This document shows positions 1 through 8,144 of a stretch of 64,000 bases of DNA, in pieces. A model generated the notes under the pieces. That model was given only the letters and a program-made list of their open reading frames with translations, searched no databases and was not told the DNA's origin. This DNA comes from Frigidibacter albus (GTDB lineage: Bacteria; Pseudomonadota; Alphaproteobacteria; Rhodobacterales; Rhodobacteraceae), in contig NZ_JAAAUC010000011.1 in NCBI RefSeq assembly GCF_009908165.1, forward strand, positions 1 through 64,000. The letters are read 5' to 3'. The stretch's first letter is position 1, and each line of letters starts with the position of its first letter. Made by a program: the position numbers and the translations under genes.

Positions 1-118
1 CGACTACATCGAGCGCTTCTACAATCCGCGGCGACGCCACTCGAAGCTGGGCTATCTCAGCCCCATGGCGTCCGAGGACCGCGATATGCAAACCTAACCC
101 CGTGTCCACGGAACCGGC
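1..118 (+). mobile_element. Right end of an IS3-family insertion sequence (partial)
   Basis: The window opens inside an IS3-family element. Bases 2-97 encode the end of its transposase. The sequence TGTCCACGGAACCGG just after the stop resembles the right terminal inverted repeat of IS3-family elements. The left end lies outside the window, so the exact edge (about 115-124) and any target duplication cannot be fixed. The element appears to have inserted into the gene whose last 20 codons resume at 122. Confidence 0.75.
2..97 (+). CDS. IS3-family transposase OrfB, C-terminal fragment
   Basis: Reading from base 2 gives DYIERFYNPRRRHSKLGYLS and then a short tail to a TAA at 95-97. The YIERFYNPRRRHS-LGYLSP signature is the C-terminal part of the DDE integrase domain of IS3-family OrfB transposases. 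The start and the catalytic D, D, E residues lie upstream of the window, so whether the transposase is intact cannot be judged. Confidence 0.85.
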   Translation, partial: DYIERFYNPRRRHSKLGYLSPMASEDRDMQT

Positions 119-121
119 AGC

Positions 122-184
122 AGCCCATTCATCGACCGCTGGCCGAAGGGCTTCTTTGAAGAACGCGCCGAGGAGCTCTTCTGA
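122..184 (+). pseudogene. C-terminal 20 codons of an IS-interrupted gene, probably a DUF3696-type AAA ATPase
   Basis: An open frame emerges from the IS end and runs to TGA at 182-184. It encodes the tail SPFIDRWPKGFFEERAEELF. Its stop overlaps the ATG of the next gene (TGATG), the usual layout of translationally coupled genes, so this is probably the remnant of a real upstream partner. From memory, a W-P-x-G-F-F-[DE] tail is typical of AAA/OLD-like ATPases with a DUF3696 C-terminus. With only 20 residues this identity is an inference. If the start lies left of the IS, the protein is disrupted. Confidence 0.5.
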
Positions 185-1107
185 TGCTCTTCGAATACGC
201 GGTGGAGCCGCAGGCAATCGGCTCAAGCTGGCAGACGTTCCTGTACCTAATCGAGAAGTTCGGTTTTGATCGGGGGCGGCTGATTTCGCGGTTGCCGGGA
301 AAATGGGAGAAGAAGGTCATACAGGCCGCGAAAGAGGCGGGCGTTCCGGACATTCGGATGGCAAGCATTGTCGAGCGCCTGAGGAACGCCAAGTTGGCTG
401 TGGTTGATCTTAATCGACCCTATGATTCTGAAAAGTCGTGGATTGAAAATGCTCTGACCGAGCACGGGCGCGCCCCTTTCCATGCGATCATTGCCCGGCA
501 AAATCTTGGCGGAAACGCGGTCGTATTACCTGTCGCGGATATCGACGAGAACCGGCCGCTGATGGCAGCGGCACAAGATCGCGCGGTACCACGGGAGAGT
601 GAATCCATCGCTGGAGCGCTGAGTGGCTTTCTTCGAGCCAGCACTCGCATTCTTTTCGTCGATCCGTTTTTTGACCCGTACAACGCGCGCTACAAGAGCA
701 CGCTTCGGGCGTGCCTCGCAGTCGTAAAAACGGATAACCCAGGCGCGGCTTGCGAAATCCACTACCGCTACCACAACAACAAGCCGACCAATGCCGAACT
801 GGAGCGGGAGGCGGCCCGGCTGTTCAATGGAGTGATCCCAGAGGGTCTGGCCGTTTCAGTCTATTGCTGGCGGGAGAGGAACGGCGGAGCCGATTTCCAC
901 GCACGTTACCTGCTAACCGACCGTGGCGGTGTCGGCATCGACGCTGGATTCTCGGCCGAAGGCGGGCATCAAACTACGGACATGCATCTCATGGGCGTCA
1001 TGCTATCGCAGGTCAGACTTGCAGCGTTCTCGAGAGATGCAACCGAATTCGAGCTTATGGAGCCAGTCTTGGAGATCCGATCGGATGGCAGTGTTCGTCG
1101 AATTTGA
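184..1107 (+). CDS. Phospholipase-D-like (HKD-variant) protein, putative defence effector
   Basis: This 307-residue protein is not a family I can name with certainty. Residues 239-246 read H-A-R-Y-L-L-T-D, which fits the HxKx4D motif of the phospholipase D superfamily with Arg in place of Lys. It is followed by Gly-Gly and an acidic stretch. A strand with FVDPFFDPY lies near residues 158-166. Only one such motif is visible, so a working enzyme would probably be a dimer. No signal peptide or membrane segment is seen, so it is likely cytoplasmic. Its ATG overlaps the stop of the IS-truncated ATPase-like remnant, suggesting a two-gene module. Base composition is visibly less GC-rich than the core genes, consistent with transfer. 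A nuclease role in phage or plasmid defence is an inference. Confidence 0.55.
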   Translation: MLFEYAVEPQAIGSSWQTFLYLIEKFGFDRGRLISRLPGKWEKKVIQAAKEAGVPDIRMASIVERLRNAKLAVVDLNRPYDSEKSWIENALTEHGRAPFHAIIARQNLGGNAVVLPVADIDENRPLMAAAQDRAVPRESESIAGALSGFLRASTRILFVDPFFDPYNARYKSTLRACLAVVKTDNPGAACEIHYRYHNNKPTNAELEREAARLFNGVIPEGLAVSVYCWRERNGGADFHARYLLTDRGGVGIDAGFSAEGGHQTTDMHLMGVMLSQVRLAAFSRDATEFELMEPVLEIRSDGSVRRI

Positions 1108-1314
1108 ACCATTGGGCACATGTGCTTGCCTATCGCGCACCCGGGCGTAGTCCAGCATTGCCCGTTCCAAAGCCGCGCGGGGTGGCATGCGTTCGATTTT
1201 GTCCGGAAGCCGTTCTTCGAAGGCAGGGCGGTAAGCCGCGGCCGGAGGGCAGACAATGGTGGGCTGAGAAGGTGCCGTCGCGTAGGCGGTAGGCGGTAGG
1301 CGAAGGTGTCGCGG
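1108..1314 (-). pseudogene. Remnant of an unrecognised coding sequence
   Basis: On the minus strand one frame stays open from 1314 down past 1108 with protein-like composition, for example RPAFEERLPDKIERMPPRAA and ALERAMLDYARVRDRQ. It has no plausible start, and upstream it runs into a TGA. Downstream it reads into the antisense of the PLD-like gene, so the natural C-terminus has been lost. A 7-bp repeat at 1283-1303 sits inside it. I do not recognise the family. It looks like debris from a gene cut by the accessory segment. Confidence 0.3.
1283..1303. repeat. Three tandem copies of a 7-bp unit
   Basis: TAGGCGG, TAGGCGG and TAGGCGA follow each other directly. Seven is not a multiple of three, so slippage here would shift the reading frame of the remnant that contains it. 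Confidence 0.8.
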
Positions 1315-1666
1315 TCACGAGGAGTGGCCGCGCCTGCGCTGAGCATGCGGTCCTTGGCGTCACAGCATCCAACTTGATCGACTTCGATCCAGAACTGGCG
1401 GAAGTTCGATTTCTGTTCCTTCTCGAAACGTGCCCCTGAAATCGAAGTGTTCAGCTGACACGTGATTATCCAACGCAATTTCAACAGCTTGGTGGAAATT
1501 CACCAAATAGGCGCAGTCATGAGGTCCGGAGAATTTCGGCCCTGAGAGACCGCTTCCGGACCTTCTGGCGCCGGCACCAGTGCTCAGCCCCACCCGCATA
1601 ACCCTCGAATACAACGGGAAAATCCTGCCGCAGCCGGATCGGGAGAACGCTTTCGCTGGGGCAAGT
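1315..1666. other. Non-coding stretch next to tRNA-Ser
   Basis: About 350 bases with no convincing gene on either strand. Composition is mixed and less GC-rich than the core. It lies at the 3' side of tRNA-Ser, where integrating elements commonly sit. I did not find an obvious direct repeat of the tRNA 3' end here. Confidence 0.5.
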
Positions 1667-1756
1667 GGCGGAGCCGAAGGGATTCGAACCCTCGAGACGT
1701 TGCCGTCTGCACCCTTAGCAGGGGTGTGCCTTCGACCACTCGGCCACAGCTCCGCC
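1667..1756 (-). tRNA. tRNA-Ser(GCT)
   Basis: The minus strand reads GGCGGAGC at the 5' end and GCTCCGCC at the 3' end, forming the acceptor stem. The anticodon loop contains CTGCTAA, so the anticodon is GCT. There is a long variable arm typical of class II serine tRNAs, and a T-arm with GGTTCGAATCC. The length is 90 nt and no CCA is encoded. Its 3' end faces the accessory fringe at 1-1660. Confidence 0.95.
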
Positions 1757-1823
1757 GATGCGTATAGGGGGGAGACAACCGGGAAACAAGGCCGAAAATC
1801 CGGGGCGGGTGCCGCCCGCAACG

Positions 1824-1855
1824 CAAAGGGCCCCCGCCTTTCGGCAGAGGCCCCG
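1824..1855 (-). terminator. Hairpin after sdhB
   Basis: On the minus strand a G/C-rich stem (GGGGCC side against GGGCCC side, with an inner GCC-GAAA-GGC) is followed by TTT, about 20 bases after the sdhB stop. It is the likely end of the sdh transcript. Confidence 0.6.
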
Positions 1856-1875
1856 TCAGCAGGCAGACGACTGGC

Positions 1876-2652
1876 TTACACCACCCGTTCGACCATCATC
1901 TTCTTGATCTCGGCAATCGCCTTGGCCGGATTCAGCCCCTTGGGGCAGGTCTTGGCGCAGTTCATGATCGTGTGGCAGCGGTAGAGCTTGAACGGATCTT
2001 CCAGATCGTCCAGACGCTCACCCGTCGCCTCGTCGCGGCTGTCGATGATCCAGCGATAGGCGTGCAGCAGGGCCGCCGGCCCGAGGTAACGGTCAGAGTT
2101 CCACCAGTAGCTGGGGCAGGAGGTCGAGCAGCAGGCGCACATCACGCATTCATAAAGGCCGTCAAGCTTCTTGCGGTCGCCGATGGACTGCTGCCATTCC
2201 CGCGCAGGCTCGTTGGTCTTGGTTTCCAGCCAGGGCATGATGCTGGCATGCTGGGCGTAGAACAGCGTCAGGTCGGGGATCAGGTCCTTGACCACCGGCA
2301 TATGCGGCAGCGGGTAGATCTTGACGTCATCCTTCACCTCATCGAGGCCATAGATGCAGGCCAGCGTGTTGATGCCGTCGATGTTCATCGCGCAGGACCC
2401 GCAGATCCCCTCGCGGCAGGACCGGCGGAAGGTCAGGGTGGGGTCGACCTCGTTCTTGATCTTGATCAGCGCGTCCAGGATCATCGGGCCGCACTTGTCC
2501 ATGTCGAGGAAGTAGGTGTCCACCCGCGGGTTTTCCCCGTCATCGGGGTTCCAGCGGTAGATCTTGAACTTGCGGACGTTCTTGCCGTCCGGCTTCGGCC
2601 AGGTCTTGCCGACGCGGATCTTCGAGTTCTTGGGAAGTGTGAACTGAACCAT
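1876..2652 (-). CDS. sdhB: Succinate dehydrogenase iron-sulfur subunit
   Basis: SdhB carries electrons from the flavin of SdhA to ubiquinone in complex II, at the inner face of the cytoplasmic membrane. The 258-residue length is normal. Cysteines at about 79, 84, 87 and 99 (CREGICGSC and a later TLAC) hold the 2Fe-2S centre. C169, C172, C175 and C179 ([12 protein letters not shown]) plus C226, C232 and C236 ([14 protein letters not shown]) hold the 4Fe-4S and 3Fe-4S centres. It is the last gene of the C-D-A-(lipoprotein)-B string and is separated from the lipoprotein gene by about 90 bases. Confidence 0.98.
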   Translation of the reverse strand: MVQFTLPKNSKIRVGKTWPKPDGKNVRKFKIYRWNPDDGENPRVDTYFLDMDKCGPMILDALIKIKNEVDPTLTFRRSCREGICGSCAMNIDGINTLACIYGLDEVKDDVKIYPLPHMPVVKDLIPDLTLFYAQHASIMPWLETKTNEPAREWQQSIGDRKKLDGLYECVMCACCSTSCPSYWWNSDRYLGPAALLHAYRWIIDSRDEATGERLDDLEDPFKLYRCHTIMNCAKTCPKGLNPAKAIAEIKKMMVERVV

Positions 2653-2743
2653 TTGTTAGGTTTCCCTTCCAGTCATTCCGGGGGTCTGGCGGCCAAGGCG
2701 GGTGCTGGCCGGAGGTCTGGCATCTGCGGGGCGGGGCGGCGGG

Positions 2744-3043
2744 TCATGGCGCGGCGCCGCGTTGATAGAGCGGGCGGGTCGGGTATTCACCGGACTTGCG
2801 CACCACGCAGGCGGTATAGGCCGCCGACGGGTCGCCAGAGCTGATGCTGGGGGCGAACTCCACCTCGAAATCGGTGACGACACCGCCGTTCGAGGAGACT
2901 CCTGCCTTCGCCCTGCCCGAGATCGGCGGCGGGGTGGCAAAGCGGTCGGCGCAGAAGGCTTCGGCCCGGGCAACCGGGATCGGGCCGCAGCTGGCGAGGG
3001 CAAGCCCCGCCAGCGCCAGCACATATCCCGGCCGCAGCGGCAT
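2744..3043 (-). CDS. Small putative lipoprotein embedded in the sdh operon
   Basis: This 99-residue product begins with [20 protein letters not shown]. This is a type II signal peptide with lipobox LASC, so the mature protein should be lipidated at Cys 19. The mature part is short, without a recognised domain, and has two further cysteines (AFCADRF and YTACVV) that could form a disulfide in the periplasm. Its ATG overlaps the sdhA stop (ATGA), so it is translationally coupled to sdhA. A role in complex II is not established. Confidence 0.75.
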   Translation of the reverse strand: MPLRPGYVLALAGLALASCGPIPVARAEAFCADRFATPPPISGRAKAGVSSNGGVVTDFEVEFAPSISSGDPSAAYTACVVRKSGEYPTRPLYQRGAAP

Positions 3044-4845
3044 CAGTAGACCCGTGCCTTCGGCGCGATCTTCTTCATGTCGATCCCGCCCTGCGCCTCG
3101 GTGGTCAGCGGTTCCAGATGCACCGGACGGCTGGACAGCGAGACAGAAGCGCCATCGACATGCGCAAGGCTGTGAACACGCCAGTTCACGTCATCGCGGC
3201 TGGGGTAATCCTCATGCGCATGGGCGCCGCGGGACTCCTTGCGCGCCTCGGCCGCCACGATGGTGGCAAGCGCGTTCGGCATCAGGTTCTGCAGCTCCAG
3301 CGTTTCCATCAGGTCGCTGTTCCACACCAGGCTGCGGTCGGTGACCTTGATGTCGGCCATCTTGCCGGCCACCGCGATCATCTTCTCGACGCCTTCGGCC
3401 AGCGTTTTGTCGGTGCGGAACACCGCCGCGTCCGATTGCATGGTGCGCTGCATTTCCAGCCGCAGGTCGGCCGTCGGGATCGCGCCCGAGGCATGGCGGG
3501 CGGCGTCGAAGCGGGCCAGGCCCTGATCGATGCTGGCCTTGTTAGCTGCCGGGGTCGCATCGGCCGGGTTCACGATTTCCGCAGCGCGGATCGCGGCGGC
3601 GCGGCCGAAGACCACGAGGTCGATCAGCGAGTTCGAGCCCAGACGGTTGGCCCCGTGGACCGATGCGCAACCGGCCTCACCCACCGCCATCAGGCCCGGG
3701 AACACCGCATCGGGGTTGCCCGGCTGCGGGTTGAGCACTTCGCCCCAATAGTTGGTGGGGATGCCGCCCATGTTGTAATGCACGGTCGGCAGCACCGGGA
3801 TCGGCTCTTTCGTCAGATCGACACCGGCAAAGATCCGGGCGCTTTCGGAAATGCCCGGCAGACGCTCGTTCAGCGTTTCCGGCGGCAGGTGGTTGAGGTG
3901 CAGGTAGATGTGGTCCTTGTCGGGGCCCACGCCGCGGCCCTCGCGGATTTCCATCGTCATGCAGCGGCTGACCACATCCCGCGAGGCCAGATCCTTGTAG
4001 GTCGGTGCGTAGCGTTCCATGAACCGCTCGCCTTCCGAGTTGGTCAGGTAGCCGCCTTCGCCGCGGGCGCCCTCGGTGATCAGGCAGCCCGAGCCATAGA
4101 TGCCGGTCGGGTGGAACTGCACGAACTCCATGTCCTGCAGCGGCAGGCCGGCGCGGGCAACCATGCCGCCCCCGTCGCCGGTGCAGGTATGGGCGCTTGT
4201 CGCGCTGAAATAGGCGCGGCCATAGCCGCCCGTGGCCAGCACGACCATCTTGGCGCTGAACACATGCATGGTACCGTCATCGAGCTTCCAGGCCAGAACG
4301 CCGGTGCAGCGGCCATTCTCCATGATCAGGTCGATGGCGAAATACTCGATGTAGAATTCCGCGTTGTGCTTGAGCGACTGGCCATAGAGCGTGTGCAGGA
4401 TGGCGTGGCCGGTGCGGTCGGCGGCGGCGCAGGTGCGCTGCACCGGCGGGCCTTCGCCGTATTCGGTGGTGTGGCCGCCGAAGGGGCGCTGGTAGATCCG
4501 GCCCTCCTCGGTGCGGCTGAACGGCACGCCGTAATGCTCCAGCTCATACACCGCCTTGGGCGCTTCCCGCGCGAGGTATTCCATCGCGTCGGTATCGCCC
4601 AGCCAGTCCGACCCCTTTACGGTGTCGTACATATGCCATTGCCAGCTGTCGGGGCCCATGTTGCCAAGGCTGGCGGCGATGCCGCCCTGGGCTGCCACGG
4701 TATGGGACCGGGTCGGGAACACCTTGGTCACGCAGGCGGTGCGAAGCCCCTGTTCCGCCATGCCCAGTGTCGCGCGAAGGCCAGAGCCCCCGGCGCCAAC
4801 CACCACGACGTCATAGATATGCGTCTCGTAATCGTAAGCTGCCAT
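3043..4845 (-). CDS. sdhA: Succinate dehydrogenase flavoprotein subunit
   Basis: SdhA oxidises succinate to fumarate using covalently bound FAD and passes electrons to SdhB. The start chosen is the ATG at 4845 ([12 protein letters not shown]), preceded by AAGGACG; the upstream in-frame ATG at 4914 would overlap sdhD. The product is 600 residues, normal for the family. VVGAGGSG at about 15-22 is the FAD dinucleotide-binding loop, and His 48 in [10 protein letters not shown] is the covalent FAD site. Its stop overlaps the following lipoprotein start. Confidence 0.98.
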   Translation of the reverse strand: MAAYDYETHIYDVVVVGAGGSGLRATLGMAEQGLRTACVTKVFPTRSHTVAAQGGIAASLGNMGPDSWQWHMYDTVKGSDWLGDTDAMEYLAREAPKAVYELEHYGVPFSRTEEGRIYQRPFGGHTTEYGEGPPVQRTCAAADRTGHAILHTLYGQSLKHNAEFYIEYFAIDLIMENGRCTGVLAWKLDDGTMHVFSAKMVVLATGGYGRAYFSATSAHTCTGDGGGMVARAGLPLQDMEFVQFHPTGIYGSGCLITEGARGEGGYLTNSEGERFMERYAPTYKDLASRDVVSRCMTMEIREGRGVGPDKDHIYLHLNHLPPETLNERLPGISESARIFAGVDLTKEPIPVLPTVHYNMGGIPTNYWGEVLNPQPGNPDAVFPGLMAVGEAGCASVHGANRLGSNSLIDLVVFGRAAAIRAAEIVNPADATPAANKASIDQGLARFDAARHASGAIPTADLRLEMQRTMQSDAAVFRTDKTLAEGVEKMIAVAGKMADIKVTDRSLVWNSDLMETLELQNLMPNALATIVAAEARKESRGAHAHEDYPSRDDVNWRVHSLAHVDGASVSLSSRPVHLEPLTTEAQGGIDMKKIAPKARVY

Positions 4846-4862
4846 TTGTCTTCGTCCTTGCC

Positions 4863-5234
4863 TCAGAGCGCGATCTTCGCCAGGGCGAACAGCCCCGTCG
4901 CCGTCACCGCCCAAGAGAGCGAAATGGCGCCGATGATCAGCGCCTTGCGGGTGGTGCCTTGTGCATAGTCCTCGATCATCGTCGTCGCACCCTTGGCGAA
5001 GTGCCGCATCGAGGCCACCAGCGTCAGGCCGGTGAGGATGGCGATGAAGGGCCGCGCGAAGAAGGCCAGAACCTCTTCATGCGAGCCGCCAAGTGCGCGC
5101 CCGAAGGCGATCACGAAGGCGGGGATCAGGAAGGCCAGCGCCACCGAGGACACCATCATGAACCAGTGATGCTCGGTGCCGGTATGTGCGGCGCCCTTGG
5201 GATTGGCGCGCTTGCGGTCGGTGATGTAACGCAT
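4863..5234 (-). CDS. sdhD: Succinate dehydrogenase membrane anchor subunit D
   Basis: This 123-residue hydrophobic protein has three transmembrane segments (near residues 25-45, 58-78 and 98-120). They match the SdhD anchor that, with SdhC, binds haem b and ubiquinone. It lies 10 bases after sdhC and 17 bases before sdhA on the same strand. Identity rests on membrane topology and operon position as well as sequence. Confidence 0.93.
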   Translation of the reverse strand: MRYITDRKRANPKGAAHTGTEHHWFMMVSSVALAFLIPAFVIAFGRALGGSHEEVLAFFARPFIAILTGLTLVASMRHFAKGATTMIEDYAQGTTRKALIIGAISLSWAVTATGLFALAKIAL

Positions 5235-5244
5235 GTCAGCCCCC

Positions 5245-5628
5245 TCAGATCACGATCAAGGTCAGCACGGTCAGCACGACCGAGCCGATGACGACACCCC
5301 AGCCCAGCTTCTCGGCCGTCGGAATGTCGAGGCCATGGCCCGAATCCCAGATCAGGTGCCGCAGCCCCGCCAGGTAGTGATAAGCCACCGCCCAGAGCGA
5401 GAGGAACAGCACGATATTGCCGAACCACGAGGTGACGACCGCATCGGCGGTGGCGAACTGTTCGGGGCCTGCCGCCGCTGCCACCAGCCACCACACGAAC
5501 AGCACGGTCCCGACGATCAGGCCGTTGCCGGTGATCCGGGTCAGGATCGAGGTGATCGAGGTCAGCTGCGGGCGATAGACCTGAAGGTGGGGGGAGAGTG
5601 GCCGGATGACCCGGTTGGACTCAGCCAT
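5245..5628 (-). CDS. sdhC: Succinate dehydrogenase cytochrome b556 subunit
   Basis: This 127-residue protein begins MAESNRVIRPLSPHLQVYRP. The RPLSPHLQVYR stretch is a hallmark of bacterial SdhC. Three transmembrane segments follow. HYLAGLRHLIWD at about 83-94 carries the histidine expected to ligate haem b. It is the first gene of the sdh operon. The start ATG at 5628 is preceded by AAGGAAT. Confidence 0.96.
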   Translation of the reverse strand: MAESNRVIRPLSPHLQVYRPQLTSITSILTRITGNGLIVGTVLFVWWLVAAAAGPEQFATADAVVTSWFGNIVLFLSLWAVAYHYLAGLRHLIWDSGHGLDIPTAEKLGWGVVIGSVVLTVLTLIVI

Positions 5629-5777
5629 GATGGATTCCTTCTGTGTCTGGCAACCCGTCGGAGATGTCGGCGGGCGGGCTTGTTTTCCCGATATTCAATA
5701 GCGGGTTTTTCGGGCAAGTCACGCCCCGGATGCTTTCAAAGCGTCGGACGATGGGTATTGCACTGCAGAAAATCAGC

Positions 5778-5812
5778 TTTGTGATCACCAATTTTCGGGG
5801 CGTGATCACAGT
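5778..5812. promoter_or_regulatory. Double GTGATCAC operator upstream of sdhC
   Basis: Two perfect GTGATCAC palindromes lie at 5781-5788 and 5802-5809. Their centres are 21 bp apart, two helical turns. The same pair with the same spacing occurs upstream of sucC (13328-13356), and a single copy sits just before the GntR gene at 24188. They lie about 150-180 bp before the sdhC start, in a gene-free region of about 350 bp. Binding by a dimeric regulator is an inference. Confidence 0.7.
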
Positions 5813-5877
5813 TTGCGCTAACGCCGGGCGGTGTGGCGGGGGAGGCGGCGTCCTGCGCAGGCGGTCAATGCGCCACG

Positions 5878-5907
5878 TTGTTGGGCGGGATGGCGGCGGA
5901 CTATGCT
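5878..5907 (+). promoter_or_regulatory. Candidate promoter of the PhaC-like hydrolase gene
   Basis: TTGTTG at 5878-5883 and TATGCT at 5902-5907 are separated by 18 bp, about 70 bp before the GTG start at 5977. Both hexamers are close to the sigma-70 consensus. Confidence 0.45.
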
Positions 5908-5976
5908 AGGATCGGGGTCAGGTGCCGCCATGAACCGCTGCCCGGCCCGGCAGCACCCGGCAGGGGAGGATCGCGC

Positions 5977-7116
5977 GTGACCCAAAAGCCCGAGGACCGG
6001 CCCGGTTTCGCCGAGATGTCGGCCCTGTTCTGGCCGGCAGCCACCGGGGCCGCGCTCACCACCGCCTGGTTCGATGCCTGGCACAGGGAGTTCAGCTTTG
6101 CCGCCGCAGCCGCGGGAATGATGGCGCGGCCACCGCCGGACTGGGCCAGCCCGAACCGCGTGGCGCTCGACCTTGCCACGATGGAGCTGCGCGACTTCTC
6201 GGCTCCGGCCCCGGCCCCGGACCCGCGGGCAGAGGCGGTGCCGGTCCTGATCGCCGCGCCCCATGCCGGCAACAGCCCCACGCTGGTCGATCTGGCGCCG
6301 GGGCAGAGCCTGGTGCAGGTTCTGCTGGAAGCTGGGCTGCAGCGGGTGCTGGTCACCGACTGGAAGACGGCGACCCATCCGATGCGCGATCTGGGCATCG
6401 ACGCCTATCTGGCCGATCTGGATATGGCGGTGGATGGCCTCGGCGGACAGGTCAATCTGGTCGGCATCTGCCAGGGCGGCTGGATGTCGGCCATGTATGC
6501 GGCACTGTTCCCGGGGAAGGTGCGCAGCCTCGTGCTGGCCGGCGCGCCCATCGACACGGCGGCCGGGGCGGGACGGCCGGGGATGCTCGCGAGCAGCCTG
6601 CCGCTCGGGGTCTATCGGCAACTGGTCGGCATGGGGCAGGGCCGGATGTCCGGCCGCTACCTGATGGAAAGCTGGAAAACCCTGCATCCCGGCCATTACC
6701 TCGGCCGGATGCTGGAGCTGCACCGCGACTTCGCCGCCCATGGCGATCTGGCCCGCAGCGACGCCTTCCAGCGCTGGATCGACGCCGCGCTGGACCTGCC
6801 CGGCCGCTATTACCTGCAGGTGATCGAAGAGCTGTTCCAGCAGAACCAGCTGGCGCGGGGATGCTTTGCCGGGCTGGGCCGCACCCTGTCGCTAGGGGAC
6901 GTCATGTGCCCGGTCTGGCTGCTGGCGGGCGAGGCCGATGACATCGCCCCCGCCGCGCAGGTGCTGGCCGCCGCCGCCCTGCTGGGCACGCCCGAGGCCG
7001 AGATCGTGCAGCAAAGCCTGCCCGCCGATCACCTCGGCCTGTTCATCGGCGCGCCCGCCTTGCAGGAGGCCTGGCCCGCCATCGCCCGCTGGATCGCCGA
7101 CAAGGGCGGCGCCTAG
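5977..7116 (+). CDS. PhaC/PhaZ-like alpha/beta hydrolase
   Basis: The start chosen is GTG at 5977, seven bases after AGGGGAGGA, giving 379 residues; an ATG at 5833 is in frame but has no ribosome site. The lipase-box-like sequence GICQGG near residue 168 has Cys in the nucleophile position, as in polyhydroxyalkanoate synthases and depolymerases. GEADD and ADHLGLF near the C-terminus supply the expected Asp and His. No signal peptide is seen, so it is cytoplasmic. It could act in polyhydroxybutyrate metabolism, which would fit the neighbouring acetyl-CoA assimilation genes, but synthase, depolymerase or another esterase cannot be told apart here. It converges on mch with a 4-base overlap. Confidence 0.7.
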   Translation: MTQKPEDRPGFAEMSALFWPAATGAALTTAWFDAWHREFSFAAAAAGMMARPPPDWASPNRVALDLATMELRDFSAPAPAPDPRAEAVPVLIAAPHAGNSPTLVDLAPGQSLVQVLLEAGLQRVLVTDWKTATHPMRDLGIDAYLADLDMAVDGLGGQVNLVGICQGGWMSAMYAALFPGKVRSLVLAGAPIDTAAGAGRPGMLASSLPLGVYRQLVGMGQGRMSGRYLMESWKTLHPGHYLGRMLELHRDFAAHGDLARSDAFQRWIDAALDLPGRYYLQVIEELFQQNQLARGCFAGLGRTLSLGDVMCPVWLLAGEADDIAPAAQVLAAAALLGTPEAEIVQQSLPADHLGLFIGAPALQEAWPAIARWIADKGGA

Positions 7117-8144
7117 AGCGGCATCAGCGCCCAATAGTCGAGGTCCAGCAGCACCTCGGGCAGATACTTGCCATCGGTTCCGCGCAGCGCAAACGGCTCT
7201 GCGCCCTGCTTGGTCGCCACCAGCCGCAGCCGGATCGCGCCGACGCCGGGCGCCGAAGTCTCCGCCTTGTCCAGCACCTCGGACCAGGCCTTGACGGTAT
7301 CGCCTGCGAAGCACGGGTTGGCATGGGCACCGCCGTTCAGCGCCACGATCATCTGCGCATTCGCGAGCCCGTTGAAGGACAGCGCCCGCGCCAGGCTGAT
7401 GACATGGCCGCCATAGATCAGCCGCCGCCCGTCGGGCCGGAAGGTGGCATCGAAATGCACCTTGGCGGTGTTTTGCCACAGGCGCGTGGCGATCATGTGC
7501 TCGGCTTCCTCGATGGTCACGCCATCGACATGGTCGATCTGCTCGCCCACCGCATAGTCACTCCAGCGATGCGGTTCGCCCGCCAGCGCGAAATCGTAGC
7601 CCTCGAAGGTCAGACCCTCCGGCACTACCAGATCCGCAGGCGCCACCACCTTGGCCAGCACCGGCACCACCGGATCGGGCGCAGGCGCATCGGCCCGCGC
7701 CTTGCGGACCATCACCCACCGCACATATTCCAGCACCGTCTCGCCGCGCTGGTTCAAACCCCGCGTGCGCACATACACATTCCCCGAAGCGCCATTCGAG
7801 TTCTCTTTCAGTCCGATCACCTCGGACTGCGCGCGCAGCGTGTCGCCGGGATAGACCGCTCCCAGCCAGCGCCCCTCGGCATAGCCAAGGTTGGCCACCG
7901 CGTTCAGGCTGATATCCGGCACTGTCTTGCCGAACACCGTGTGAAAGGCGATCAGGTCATCCACCGGGCTTTGCGGCAGCCCGCAGGCCTGCGCGAAGGC
8001 GTCCGACGAATAGAGCGCCCCCCGGGCCGGGTAGAGCGCGTGATACAAGGCGCGCTCCCCGCCCGAGACGGTGCGCGGCACCGCATGGTCGATCACCTCG
8101 CCGATGCGATACTCCTCAAAGAACCGGCCCGGGTTGGTCTTCAT
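7113..8144 (-). CDS. mch: Mesaconyl-CoA hydratase (beta-methylmalyl-CoA dehydratase)
   Basis: This 343-residue protein is built of two MaoC-like hot-dog halves (about 5-160 and 170-340). It matches the mesaconyl-CoA hydratase of the ethylmalonyl-CoA pathway, which interconverts mesaconyl-C1-CoA and beta-methylmalyl-CoA during acetyl-CoA assimilation. Family support includes the N-terminal GRFFEEYRIGEVIDHAVPRT and the second-half FDATFRPDGRRLIYGGHVIS. As recalled, mch, mcl2 and mdh are also close together in Rhodobacter sphaeroides, and the same arrangement appears here. The start at 8144 follows directly on the DUF1737 stop (8145), so translation may be coupled. Confidence 0.88.
   Translation of the reverse strand: MKTNPGRFFEEYRIGEVIDHAVPRTVSGGERALYHALYPARGALYSSDAFAQACGLPQSPVDDLIAFHTVFGKTVPDISLNAVANLGYAEGRWLGAVYPGDTLRAQSEVIGLKENSNGASGNVYVRTRGLNQRGETVLEYVRWVMVRKARADAPAPDPVVPVLAKVVAPADLVVPEGLTFEGYDFALAGEPHRWSDYAVGEQIDHVDGVTIEEAEHMIATRLWQNTAKVHFDATFRPDGRRLIYGGHVISLARALSFNGLANAQMIVALNGGAHANPCFAGDTVKAWSEVLDKAETSAPGVGAIRLRLVATKQGAEPFALRGTDGKYLPEVLLDLDYWALMPL

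Noticed and set aside
1580-1984. Open frame of 134 codons running across tRNA-Ser
   Set aside because: It overlaps a clear tRNA and the end of sdhB, and has no ribosome site.
3118-4968. Long open frame antisense to sdhA, and similar long antisense frames over sucA (16395-19490), recQ and other core genes
   Set aside because: These mirror strongly conserved genes in very GC-rich DNA. Their compositions are dominated by His, Arg, Gly, Val and Ala with no domain, start context or operon logic.
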